Assembly: GCA_023412915.1 (NCBI GenBank)
Contig: JAEZRE010000009.1
Span: 124,001-188,000, forward strand
Origin: Bacillota bacterium
GTDB taxonomy: Bacteria; Bacillota; Clostridia; Acetivibrionales; DTU013
Direction: 5' to 3'
DNA length: 64,000 bases
The stretch's first letter is position 1. Each line of letters begins with the position of its first letter. The position numbers and the translations under genes are program-made. Of this stretch, positions 9,681-18,339 are shown piece by piece. A model generated the notes under the pieces. That model was not told the DNA's origin, did not search any database, and worked only from the letters and a program-made list of their open reading frames with translations.

Positions 9681-9845
9681 TGCAGTATTCCCGTTAAATT
9701 TCCTTTTGAGGAATACCGTTTGCATCGAAAATCAGACGATACAAAAAATATCCTAAGAAAGCCAAAAAAATCACATGTCTTTCACTATGCAATTTCAATA
9801 GAATTATAACCATCAAATATCTAGTTCAAAAGGAGGATATTTATT

Positions 9846-11225
9846 ATGAAAAAAGTTTTTACTATTTTCCTGGCACTTCTGCTTGCCATTGGTATGCTTG
9901 GCGGTTGCGCACAGACATCGGCGCCGAATCCTTCAGCTTCTTCAGCGGCAAGCACCGGCACGGCTCCGGAAGAACCACAGAAACCTGTGACACTTACGTA
10001 TATGTCACGTTATATTGACGGTGCTCCCGATGCCATGGGGCAGTTTTATTACGATCGCCTGCACCAGTACGATGAGCAGAATGATAATGTCACTATTGAG
10101 GATCTCTCAGTCAACGAACTGGATGTTTACGAATCAAAATTAAAATCCAGTATCGCGGCAAATGATTGCCCCGATATTATGACAAACTACGGCTACAACA
10201 AAGCTTATCAATGGGTTAAAAACGGCCTGATCAGGGACATGACAAGCCTGGTAGAATCACAATCCTATACGGGTCCGAAAGATAAAAACTACTTATCTCC
10301 ATGGGACTATTCCGCTAAAGGAATCAACGGCATCTATGGAATTCCTGCCAATGTCAATATCGGTACCGTCTTTTATATCAACAAAAAATTGTTGGAAGAC
10401 AATGGCCTTAAGGTACCGGAAACCTGGGAAGATATCTATGAGATCGCCCCTGCGCTGATTAAAAAGGGAATTACGCCAATAGCGCTTTCCGCAGGCACAA
10501 AAGGTCGTTTAGGCCACTTCTACACCATTTTGGCGATGCGTATGTATGGCCCTGAACTTCGTGAAAAGCTGATCACGAGACAGGTAAAATGGTCAGATAA
10601 GGAAGGTTTATCTGTTTTTGAAAAGTTTGATGAAATGCAGAAAGCCGGTCTGTTTGGCACAGACGCCATTTCTTTGGATGCCAAAGGTATGGAATCCATG
10701 TTCTTGAACGGAAAAGCCGCTATGTATCCAGGTATGCTGGTTAACTCTACAGCAGCTGTGAAAGCGGCAAAAAGTGAAGATGACATCGTTGTCACACGTT
10801 TCCCGTATTTTAAAGATAAACCCGAGAATAAAGATTACTGGTTTATTTCCGCAGGCGACGGATTCTCCGTTATGACTCCTGAAAATGAGACTCCACGTCT
10901 GAACGCAGCTTACGATTTAGTTTCCTATATGCTCAGCCAGGAAAGCTTTAATGATCAGGCCGTTAAGAACGGTGTGAGTGTCTTTCCGGTTAACGTAGAT
11001 TTTAAAGCGTTGGGTGTCACGCCGAGCAAACCGATCTCCAATTTCCTGGATGTATATGGAAAGATCACCGCTGGCAGCGATGAATTCGATGTATACTTTG
11101 ACTTCCCATCCGCACAGGAGATTTTCAGGACAGAGATTCAAACCATGTTTGCAGGAGTCAGCCCAGCCGCGGCAGCTGCTGCGATCGATGCACAGTATGA
11201 TGCCAAGAGCAAGGAATCGAAGTAA
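9846..11225 (+). CDS. Sugar ABC transporter substrate-binding lipoprotein
   Basis: Extracellular solute-binding protein of the carbohydrate (family 1) type, anchored by a lipid on Cys21 (signal peptide with lipobox LGGC). The mature protein starts with a Ser/Pro/Ala-rich linker and continues with the usual bilobal fold (for example NKKLLEDNGLKVPETWEDI and NGKAAMYPG). A strong AAAGGAGG precedes the ATG. It is followed by two MalF/MalG-type permeases but no ATPase, as is common for Clostridia in which one shared ATPase (MsmX-like) serves several importers. It is probably induced by the upstream two-component system. The ligand is likely a fucose-containing, possibly sulfated, oligosaccharide, inferred from the downstream enzymes. 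Confidence 0.9.
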   Translation: MKKVFTIFLALLLAIGMLGGCAQTSAPNPSASSAASTGTAPEEPQKPVTLTYMSRYIDGAPDAMGQFYYDRLHQYDEQNDNVTIEDLSVNELDVYESKLKSSIAANDCPDIMTNYGYNKAYQWVKNGLIRDMTSLVESQSYTGPKDKNYLSPWDYSAKGINGIYGIPANVNIGTVFYINKKLLEDNGLKVPETWEDIYEIAPALIKKGITPIALSAGTKGRLGHFYTILAMRMYGPELREKLITRQVKWSDKEGLSVFEKFDEMQKAGLFGTDAISLDAKGMESMFLNGKAAMYPGMLVNSTAAVKAAKSEDDIVVTRFPYFKDKPENKDYWFISAGDGFSVMTPENETPRLNAAYDLVSYMLSQESFNDQAVKNGVSVFPVNVDFKALGVTPSKPISNFLDVYGKITAGSDEFDVYFDFPSAQEIFRTEIQTMFAGVSPAAAAAAIDAQYDAKSKESK

Positions 11226-11271
11226 CACTTTGGCAATGATCAAGCTCGATAGCTTCAAAGGTAACGCTGGA

Positions 11272-11298
11272 GGTTAGTGGGGTCATACCCCACTAACC
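11272..11298 (+). terminator. Perfect hairpin between binding-protein and permease genes (attenuator or mRNA stabiliser)
   Basis: A perfect 12-bp stem (11272-11283 with 11287-11298) has a three-base loop and no strong T-run. It sits 46 bases after the binding-protein stop and about 30 before the permease start. Such hairpins often let the binding protein accumulate above the permeases. Confidence 0.6.
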
Positions 11299-11328
11299 AA
11301 CTCTATTATTCCGTGTGACAGGTGAGAT

Positions 11329-12219
11329 ATGATAAAAATAAACTCCAAATTCAACAGATCTTTGGAAGCAGGCGCCCTGATATTGCCAACGGTTTTAATT
11401 TATACTTTGGTAATCGCGTACCCACTTCTTAATATGCTATATACTTCCTTCTTTACTTGGGACGGCATTCCCTCATCTCCCTACATATTTTTGGGACTGG
11501 AAAACTATCGAAAATTCTTTACCGATATTATTGCAATAACCTCGTTGAAAAATGTCATAGTAATCATGCTGGTCAGTGTGGTCGGTGTTATTCCCATTGC
11601 GTTCTTCTTAGCGACGGTGATCTCCAAGCACTTTCTCGGCATCCGTGCGGTAAAGGCTGTTTACTTTCTGCCGGTCATTATCAATAAGGTCGCGATCGGC
11701 CTCATGTTTACTTTTATTCTTTATCCAAAGGTGGGGCCATTCGTAAAGCTGATAAAGTTTCTAGGGCTGAACAGCAATATTAACGTGCTGGGAAATATGA
11801 GCACTTCCATTTGGGCTTGCGCTTTCGTGGTTCTGTGGTGTAATACGGGGCTGCATATGATTCTGTTTTCTGCAGCCATGACCGCTATCCCCAGTGAAAT
11901 TTTCGAGTCTGTTAAGATTGACGGCGCTACTCCGTTTCAGAAGCTGCGCTATATTACGATTCCTCTGTTAAGGGGTACCATCAACATGTCGGCGATTCTG
12001 CTGCTGACAAACGCCTTCCGCGTCTTCGACCTGATTGCGGCGCTGACCGACGGCGGCCCGGGCTACTCTTCTCAAGTGCTGACAACTCTGATCTACAAGA
12101 ATGCTTTTTATTATGGAGAATACGGTTATGCGGATGCAATTGGTGTAATGACTGTTATTTTCAGTATGTTTGTAATGTTGATTGCCAATAAGCTTCTGCA
12201 GGACAAAGAAGCAGTCTGA
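11329..12219 (+). CDS. Sugar ABC transporter permease (MalF/UgpA type)
   Basis: Integral membrane subunit of the carbohydrate importer, with about six predicted membrane segments (for example LILPTVLIYTLVIAYPLLNM and the segment around VIMLVSVVGVIPIAFFLATV). The cytoplasmic coupling loop reads EIFESVKIDGATPFQKLRYI, the EAA motif that contacts the ATPase. Its 296 residues are typical. It lies between the binding protein and a second permease, with a 17-base gap to the latter. Confidence 0.9.
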   Translation: MIKINSKFNRSLEAGALILPTVLIYTLVIAYPLLNMLYTSFFTWDGIPSSPYIFLGLENYRKFFTDIIAITSLKNVIVIMLVSVVGVIPIAFFLATVISKHFLGIRAVKAVYFLPVIINKVAIGLMFTFILYPKVGPFVKLIKFLGLNSNINVLGNMSTSIWACAFVVLWCNTGLHMILFSAAMTAIPSEIFESVKIDGATPFQKLRYITIPLLRGTINMSAILLLTNAFRVFDLIAALTDGGPGYSSQVLTTLIYKNAFYYGEYGYADAIGVMTVIFSMFVMLIANKLLQDKEAV

Positions 12220-12236
12220 GGAGAGGAGATGACAAT

Positions 12237-13088
12237 TTGAAAAGGAAAATTGCAAAATGGTTTCTGAATTTAACCATAGGTAAGGCCATTCACTTCTTAT
12301 TAGCCTTTTTATGGTTCGCGCTGACCTTTTTCCCGCTTTATTTTACCACAGTATCGTCTTTGAAGCTTGATGATGAAATATGGGATACTATGTTCCAATT
12401 GCCCAGAATTCCTCAATGGTTCAATTACATCAAAGCAGCGGAGGCTGCGGGAATTCTGAGGGTAATTGCCAATTCGCTGATCATCTCACTTGGTTCTGTC
12501 GCGATTATGATTGTATGTGTGACAATGTCAAGCTATGTGATCGCCCGAAAACTGATTAAACACGCAAAGGCGCTGAAGTTTTATCTGCTTGCGGCGCTCA
12601 TGATCCCACTGCAGGGAGCAATTGTTCCGATTGTTCAAATGGTGGGGTTTATCAATGCGAAAAATAACTTTTTTGTCATGATGCTGATCTATGTAGGATT
12701 GAATATTTCGATTTCTTCTTTTATAATGGTTGGCTATATCAGTGGCATTAACAATGAAATTGACGAGGCTGCAGCCATCGACGGCTGTAATCTGTTTCAA
12801 ACCATATTCCGGATTATTTTCCCGATCGCCATGCCGGGGGTGGCAACAGCTGCCATAGTTGGTTTTCTAAACGTTTATAACGAGCTTCCTGTCGCCAACG
12901 TGATTTTGACGAAAACAGAAAACCGAACGATTTCTGTAGCGCTATTATCTTTCCAAGGGGATTACCAAACCAGTCTCAGTTTGATTTTTGCTTCTATCGT
13001 GATTGTTATAATTCCCATCCTGACATTTTACCTTATCTGCCAGGAGAAGGTGGAGCATGGACTGGCTTCAGGAGCAGTCAAAGGCTAA
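12237..13088 (+). CDS. Sugar ABC transporter permease (MalG/UgpE type)
   Basis: Second membrane subunit of the importer. It has about six hydrophobic segments and an EAA coupling loop reading EIDEAAAIDGCNLFQTIFRI. The start is a TTG with GGAGAGGAG about 8 bases upstream. The nearby ATG at 12229 is in another frame and stops after three codons, and the next in-frame Met would remove the first membrane segment. Its 283 residues are typical. No ATPase gene follows; the sulfatase gene comes next after 20 bases. Confidence 0.9.
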   Translation: MKRKIAKWFLNLTIGKAIHFLLAFLWFALTFFPLYFTTVSSLKLDDEIWDTMFQLPRIPQWFNYIKAAEAAGILRVIANSLIISLGSVAIMIVCVTMSSYVIARKLIKHAKALKFYLLAALMIPLQGAIVPIVQMVGFINAKNNFFVMMLIYVGLNISISSFIMVGYISGINNEIDEAAAIDGCNLFQTIFRIIFPIAMPGVATAAIVGFLNVYNELPVANVILTKTENRTISVALLSFQGDYQTSLSLIFASIVIVIIPILTFYLICQEKVEHGLASGAVKG

Positions 13089-13108
13089 TTTGATATTGAG
13101 GTGAGAAA

Positions 13109-14872
13109 ATGAAAAGCAATCATCCAAATGTTGTCTTCGTGCTGACAGACGACCAGGGTTATGGCGATCTGGGCTGTACCGGAAATCCTTATATCAGGAC
13201 GCCGCAGATCGATCAGTTTTACAACGATTCCATCCGGTTTACCGACTATCATGTGGCTCCGCTTTGCGCTCCCACAAGAGGTGCGATTTTCACAGGCCGG
13301 CGGCCTCTTCGAAACGGTGTGTGGGCCACTTGCTGGGGACGGTCGATCCTGCACGAAAACGAAACAACTTTGGCAGAGATTTTTCGCCAGAATGGTTATG
13401 CCACCGGATTATTCGGTAAGTGGCATTTAGGGGATAACTACCCTTACCGCCCTCAGGACAGGGGGTTTTCCGAGGTTGTCGCTCACAAGGGCGGAGGCGT
13501 TGGTCAAACGCCCGATTTTTGGGGTAACAACTACTTTGACGATGTATACTACAAGAACGGGAAATTAACCCGCTTTGACGGGTATTGCACGGACGTCTGG
13601 TTTGATGCGGCGGAACGGTTTATCGAGTCTCATCCGGATCAGCCGTTCTTTGCCTGTATCACCACCAACGCGCCGCATGAGCCTTATATGGTGGAAGAAA
13701 AATATACCGCTCCTTACAAAGGGAAGGATGAAATTGTTCATCCTGAGTTTTATGGCATGATCAGCAACATTGACTCCAATTTTGGCCGCTTGTGGCGAAA
13801 ACTCACTGAACTGAATATAGAGGAAAATACAATTTTGATCTTTATGACTGATAATGGAACCTCAGGCGGCTGTAAAACAGATGGGGAAGAACATGTGGTA
13901 CGGGGATTCAACGCAGGCATGCGCGGCATGAAAACCTCCTACTACGACGGAGGACATCGGGTTCCGTTTTTTATCCGGTGGCCCGGCGGAGGTTTGCAGG
14001 GCGGCCGGGATGTTGATTACACCAGTTTCCATGTGGACTTTTTACCAACGCTTGCCGACTTGTGCAACCTTATAGTTCCGCCCCTTCAGTTGGATGGCAT
14101 AAGTCTGAAAAATGCGCTGATGAATGAAGCTGGACTGCCGGAAGGCCGTGTGGAATTCATGCAATACCATCAATCCACAATAGTACCGGAGAAATGGGAA
14201 AGCGCGGTTATCTGCGATGAGTGGCGGTTGGTTCGGGGAAGGGAACTGTATAACATCAAGACCGACCCTGGGCAGAAGACCGATCTTTCACAGGAATATC
14301 CCCACATTGTACAGCGGCTGCGGGAAGCTCATGAATCCTATTGGCAGGACATGCAGAGCACCATGGGAATTTATTCTCCGATTTATCTGGGCGACGCTCA
14401 TGAGAATCCCACCCGACTGGATGCAATGGATGTTATGGGCGATGTGGCATGGAGCCAGATTTCAATTGCGCTGGCAAGAAAGTCGACGGGCCGCTGGCAT
14501 GTTAAGTTTACCCAGACCGGACGGTACCGTTTCGAGCTTCGCCGCTGGCCTCTGGAACTAAATTTACCTATGGCCGGGGCGCTTTCTGAGGAGAAAGTCT
14601 CGGATCTTGCCCCTTATGCTGATGCATTGCGTTCTCCGGAAGGTGTCGCGTGGCGGAATAAAGAGAAAATCAAGGATATCCTGCCTATGCGGGCTAGAGT
14701 TGGATTTTTCGGCGCCCAATATGAAATGGAGGCGGATGAAAAACTGTCCGCAGTGACGTTTGAGCTTCCGGTATGCCAAATCGGTGAAACGGATCTGGAC
14801 GCATGGTTTATTGATCAAAATGGGGAAGAAATCGGCGCCTATTACGTTTATGTCGAGCGGTTGAGGATTTGA
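13109..14872 (+). CDS. Cytoplasmic type I sulfatase (arylsulfatase superfamily)
   Basis: Hydrolyses a sulfate ester, probably on a fucoside. The catalytic residue is Cys53 in the motif CAPTR, which must be oxidised to formylglycine. Metal-binding Asp residues are D14-D15 (VLTDDQGYGD), and GKWHLG and MTDNG supply further active-site residues. The Cys-type motif fits the anaerobic maturase encoded at 18340. The N-terminus (MKSNHPNVVFVLTDD) goes straight into the catalytic fold with no signal peptide, so the enzyme should act in the cytoplasm. Domain length (587 residues) is normal, with a C-terminal beta-rich subdomain. It is in an operon with the sugar permeases upstream and the GHL6 hydrolase downstream. 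The exact substrate cannot be read from the sequence. Confidence 0.93.
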   Translation: MKSNHPNVVFVLTDDQGYGDLGCTGNPYIRTPQIDQFYNDSIRFTDYHVAPLCAPTRGAIFTGRRPLRNGVWATCWGRSILHENETTLAEIFRQNGYATGLFGKWHLGDNYPYRPQDRGFSEVVAHKGGGVGQTPDFWGNNYFDDVYYKNGKLTRFDGYCTDVWFDAAERFIESHPDQPFFACITTNAPHEPYMVEEKYTAPYKGKDEIVHPEFYGMISNIDSNFGRLWRKLTELNIEENTILIFMTDNGTSGGCKTDGEEHVVRGFNAGMRGMKTSYYDGGHRVPFFIRWPGGGLQGGRDVDYTSFHVDFLPTLADLCNLIVPPLQLDGISLKNALMNEAGLPEGRVEFMQYHQSTIVPEKWESAVICDEWRLVRGRELYNIKTDPGQKTDLSQEYPHIVQRLREAHESYWQDMQSTMGIYSPIYLGDAHENPTRLDAMDVMGDVAWSQISIALARKSTGRWHVKFTQTGRYRFELRRWPLELNLPMAGALSEEKVSDLAPYADALRSPEGVAWRNKEKIKDILPMRARVGFFGAQYEMEADEKLSAVTFELPVCQIGETDLDAWFIDQNGEEIGAYYVYVERLRI

Positions 14873-14905
14873 TGCAAATATGAAATTGAGAAAGGATTGA
14901 ATTAT

Positions 14906-16873
14906 ATGTATTTAGCTCCGCGACAAATACACCTGGACTTTCATACCTCTGAGGAAATCCCGCAAATAGCTGCCGGTTTTGACCCGAAGGCCTTCGCACA
15001 AACGGTCAGGGATGCGAGTATCACCTCTGTGACTGTATTTGCCCGATGCCATCACGGCTGGCTATACTATCCGTCCAAACAGTTCCCTGAGCTGATTCAT
15101 CCCAATTTGACGGACCATAACCTGCTGCTGGAGCAGGTTCGGGCGTTGCATTCAGTCGGCGTACGGGCTCCTGTTTATATCACGGTTCAGTGGGATTACC
15201 ATTCCGCGAAAACCCATCCTGAGTGGCTGATCCGCAAACCTGGCGGAGCACATGAGGGAGGGCCCTTTACCGAACCCGGATTTTATCAATCCCTGTGTGT
15301 CAACACCGGATATTATGACTTTTTGACCGCTCATACGGAAGAAGTATGCACCTTGCTGGGTGAAGAGCTGGATGGCATCTTTTTTGATATTGTTGGTATC
15401 CGGCCTTGTTCCTGCGCCGCTTGCCGCGGTGAAATGAAAGAACGGGGCATCGACGCTTCAGATGAGAATGCTGTTCGCGCATTTGCCAAGTTTTCGATGG
15501 ATCGCTTTAAAGAGAAGATGACCACACTTGTGCGAAAATTCAGTTCCAATTGCACAATCTTTTATAACGCCGGGCATGTAGGCCCTTGTACGCGTGCAAG
15601 CCGTGACGCTTATACTCATTTCGAATTGGAGAGCTTGCCTTCCGGCAATTGGGGATATCTGCATTTTCCGGTCACGGCGCGATATGCCAGGACGTTAGGT
15701 TTGGATTGCATGGGCATGACCGGAAAATTCCATACGGAATGGGGCGATTTCCACTCGCTGAAAAATCAGGCGGCACTGGAATTTGAATGCTTCCGTATGC
15801 TTAGTTACGGTTATGCGGCTTCTATCGGCGACCAGATGGAACCTTACGGTGTGCTGAATCCTGCTACCTATAAACTGATCGGAAATGTATTCAGCCAATT
15901 TGCGGAACGTGAGGCATGGGCGCGTCCCTCCAAAGCATTGGTGGAGGCCGCTCTTGTGACGTCGGAGCCTGTGCCTTACGAGCATCAGATTCCGGAAAGC
16001 ATTTTCGGGGCAGTGCAGCTGCTTGAAGAGCTGGCGCTGCAGTTTGATGTTGTGGATATGGAGATGCCGCTGGATAAGTATCAGCTGGTAATCCTTTCCG
16101 ACGACCTGATCGTTACGCCGGAATATCAGAAAAAGATAGACGAATATGTCAAAAACGGGGGTAGAGTGATTGCCTGCGCTAGAGGTGGCTTAAACGCGAA
16201 GAATTCATATCCGGACTGTTACGGCGCTGCTTACCAAGGTAAAGAAAATCTGTGGCCGAGCTTTTTGTTGCCACGGGGCAAAATGGCTGATGGCCTGGCT
16301 GAGAATAATGAATATGCAATTTATCTACAGGGCGAGCGGATTACGCCCACGGCCGGCGAGGTCATTCTTACTCTTCATGAGCCGTATTTTACACGCTCCG
16401 GGGATCATTTCTGCTCGCACCGCTACACACCGTCCGCAAAGGGCGCAGAATTTCCGGCGGCTGTAAGAAACGGAAACGTCATTACATTTGGTCATCCACT
16501 GTTTACTCAATATCGTGCAAATGCTCCCTACTGGTGCAAACAGCTTATCTCCAATGCGATCGACCTGCTGCTGCCCGAGAGAATGGTACGACACGATGGC
16601 CCTTCCAGCATGTCGGTAAGCTTGCTGCATCAGCCTCAGCATAACCGTGTCTGCGCGCATCTGCTCTGCTATGTGCCGGTGCGAAAATCAGCGCAGATTG
16701 ACCTCATCGAAGAACGCACAGTACTGCGTGACGTAACACTGGATCTGCATCTGCCATATAAAATAAAATCAGCCCGAATGGTACCGGAAGGAACAGTTCT
16801 TCCCATTAACGATGGAAAGGTTATAGTACCCAAAATCGACGGTTATTCGATTGTTTCTTTCGAGTTGGTTTAA
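14906..16873 (+). CDS. GHL6-type glycoside hydrolase, probable alpha-L-fucosidase (GH151-like)
   Basis: The N-terminal ~330 residues match the pattern of the hypothetical glycosyl hydrolase 6 (GHL6) TIM-barrel family: QIHLDFHTSEEIP near the start, VTVFARCHHGWLYYPS, then ELDGIFFDIVG with a candidate catalytic Asp. The C-terminal part has a beta-galactosidase-trimerisation-like Rossmann region (QLVILSDDLIVTPEYQKKI, GGRVIACA). From memory, this architecture is shared with GH151 alpha-L-fucosidases, and the nearby L-fucose isomerase supports that. The start is the ATG at 14906, which has AAAGGA 9 bases upstream. No signal peptide is present, so it should work on imported substrate beside the sulfatase. 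Substrate is inferred. Confidence 0.72.
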   Translation: MYLAPRQIHLDFHTSEEIPQIAAGFDPKAFAQTVRDASITSVTVFARCHHGWLYYPSKQFPELIHPNLTDHNLLLEQVRALHSVGVRAPVYITVQWDYHSAKTHPEWLIRKPGGAHEGGPFTEPGFYQSLCVNTGYYDFLTAHTEEVCTLLGEELDGIFFDIVGIRPCSCAACRGEMKERGIDASDENAVRAFAKFSMDRFKEKMTTLVRKFSSNCTIFYNAGHVGPCTRASRDAYTHFELESLPSGNWGYLHFPVTARYARTLGLDCMGMTGKFHTEWGDFHSLKNQAALEFECFRMLSYGYAASIGDQMEPYGVLNPATYKLIGNVFSQFAEREAWARPSKALVEAALVTSEPVPYEHQIPESIFGAVQLLEELALQFDVVDMEMPLDKYQLVILSDDLIVTPEYQKKIDEYVKNGGRVIACARGGLNAKNSYPDCYGAAYQGKENLWPSFLLPRGKMADGLAENNEYAIYLQGERITPTAGEVILTLHEPYFTRSGDHFCSHRYTPSAKGAEFPAAVRNGNVITFGHPLFTQYRANAPYWCKQLISNAIDLLLPERMVRHDGPSSMSVSLLHQPQHNRVCAHLLCYVPVRKSAQIDLIEERTVLRDVTLDLHLPYKIKSARMVPEGTVLPINDGKVIVPKIDGYSIVSFELV

Positions 16874-16965
16874 CCAAGGCCTGACCGGGAATTTCAAGGT
16901 ACCCCCCCACTTTGTGCTTGGCTATGAAGCATCGAGTCTGTTATTGAAAGTAGTGAAAAGCTATT

Positions 16966-16992
16966 CCACCCTATCTATTGAAGATAGGGTGG
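16966..16992 (+). terminator. Hairpin after the fucosidase-like gene
   Basis: A perfect 11-bp stem (16966-16976 with 16982-16992) with a five-base loop lies about 90 bases past the stop. No T-run follows directly; a second short repeat of TCCGGA occurs at about 17000-17023 before ATTTTTC. It may be a terminator, an attenuator or an mRNA-processing signal ahead of the transporter pair. Confidence 0.45.
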
Positions 16993-17067
16993 ATCTTAAG
17001 TCCGGAAAGTTTTGTCCGGAATTTTTCAGGGTAGCCGCCCGATATGGTGTACGGAGATGTTTGTTTA

Positions 17068-17658
17068 ATGAAAAAAAACATAAAAATGTTGGGAGAAATC
17101 TATAATACCTTTCTGAAACTGGGTTGTACCGGCTTCGGAGGAGGTTTTTCCATAATTCCTCTGGTTGAACGTGAAGTTGTTGAGGAAAAAAAGTGGGTTG
17201 ATAAGGAAAAAATGATCGATATTTTTGCTATCTCTTCATCTCTTCCAGGAGCAACAGCATTAAACGCTTCAGCTTTTGCAGGTTATGCAGTTTGCGGGAT
17301 TCCGGGAGCTATAGCCGCGCTATTGGGAAATATGACACCCTCGGTAATCATTGTCTTGGTATTATCGGTCGTTTACTCCCAAATCAGTACTTATTCCGTT
17401 GTCAAATCAGCCTTTAGAGGCATTTATCCCGTGATTGTTGGTTTAATTTCTTATGCCGCCTATAAAATAGGAAAAACTGCCATAGCTGATGTGGTTGGAA
17501 TACTTTTAGCGATTGCAACACTTGTCTGCGCTATATTCTTCTCCACCGATCCGATACCGTTGATCATAGCAGGCGCGGTTATCGGGATTTTAATCACGAT
17601 AATCCGCCAATTATTGAACAAGAGAAATTTCCCCAGTAATAAGAGTGGTGACTTGTAA
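17068..17658 (+). CDS. CHR-family (chromate transporter-like) half-subunit, first of a pair
   Basis: Membrane protein of about 196 residues, the short form of the chromate ion transporter (CHR) family, which works as two half-size partners. Signatures are TGFGGGFSIIPLVERE near the N-terminus and ISSSLPGATALNASAFAGY. Several hydrophobic segments follow. The start is chosen at 17068 behind CGGAG; an in-frame ATG at 17044 lacks a ribosome site. It overlaps the second half-subunit gene by one base. CHR proteins are known or proposed to move chromate or sulfate. Placed between a cytoplasmic sulfatase and its maturase, this pair may export the sulfate that the sulfatase releases, which is inference. 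Confidence 0.85.
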   Translation: MKKNIKMLGEIYNTFLKLGCTGFGGGFSIIPLVEREVVEEKKWVDKEKMIDIFAISSSLPGATALNASAFAGYAVCGIPGAIAALLGNMTPSVIIVLVLSVVYSQISTYSVVKSAFRGIYPVIVGLISYAAYKIGKTAIADVVGILLAIATLVCAIFFSTDPIPLIIAGAVIGILITIIRQLLNKRNFPSNKSGDL

Positions 17659-18242
17659 TGATTCTGCTAAAATTATTCATTATGTTTTGTAAACTATGTG
17701 CCTTTGCTTTCGGCGGAGGCTATGTGATGATACCAAGCTTGATAAAAGCATCTGAAGCTGGTCACTGGGCTACATCGGAACAGCTGACTGACATTATTGC
17801 CATTGCGGGAATGTCTCCGGGACCGGTTGCGGTAAATGCCGCTGTTGGTTTTGGTTACAAAACGGCAGGCTTTCCCGGTGCGATTGCAAGCCTTCTTGGG
17901 ATAGCGCTCCCATGTGTTATTATAGTTATTGCGGCAGCGGCATTTTTTTTCAAAGTGTACCGGCATCCAATCGTACAGGGTGCACTTTACGGCTTAAGAC
18001 CCGTAATAACCGGAATTATAGCATACGCCGCAATAAATATTGCCATAAAAAACAATATCATCCTGGCAGCACAGGAAAAACTCATTCCAAAGGGATTTTA
18101 CATATCACTTTCCGGACAAAACCTGCTGGAAATAAAGAGTATTCTTATTGCGACAACTACTTTTATTTTGCTTAAAAAGACAAAAATCAGCCCTATATTT
18201 CTAATCGTTGGTTCAGGCGTTTTGGGTATGTTGGTTTTTTAA
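17658..18242 (+). CDS. CHR-family (chromate transporter-like) half-subunit, second of a pair
   Basis: 194-residue membrane partner of the preceding half-subunit; its ATG shares the last base of the preceding stop codon. Family hallmarks are CAFAFGGGYVMIPSLIKA and IAGMSPGPVAVNAAVGFGY, followed by hydrophobic helices and a final membrane segment near IFLIVGSGVLGMLVF. In split CHR systems both halves are needed and are inserted in opposite topologies. See the first half for the proposed role in sulfate efflux. Confidence 0.85.
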   Translation: MILLKLFIMFCKLCAFAFGGGYVMIPSLIKASEAGHWATSEQLTDIIAIAGMSPGPVAVNAAVGFGYKTAGFPGAIASLLGIALPCVIIVIAAAAFFFKVYRHPIVQGALYGLRPVITGIIAYAAINIAIKNNIILAAQEKLIPKGFYISLSGQNLLEIKSILIATTTFILLKKTKISPIFLIVGSGVLGMLVF

Positions 18243-18339
18243 GCCGGGGCAGCAGTGGATACGTTCCGGAATAGCACCATCGAGTGGCTCAATCATTCCA
18301 AACAGTTGATTGAGATTTAGTTTTAGAAAGGATAAAATA

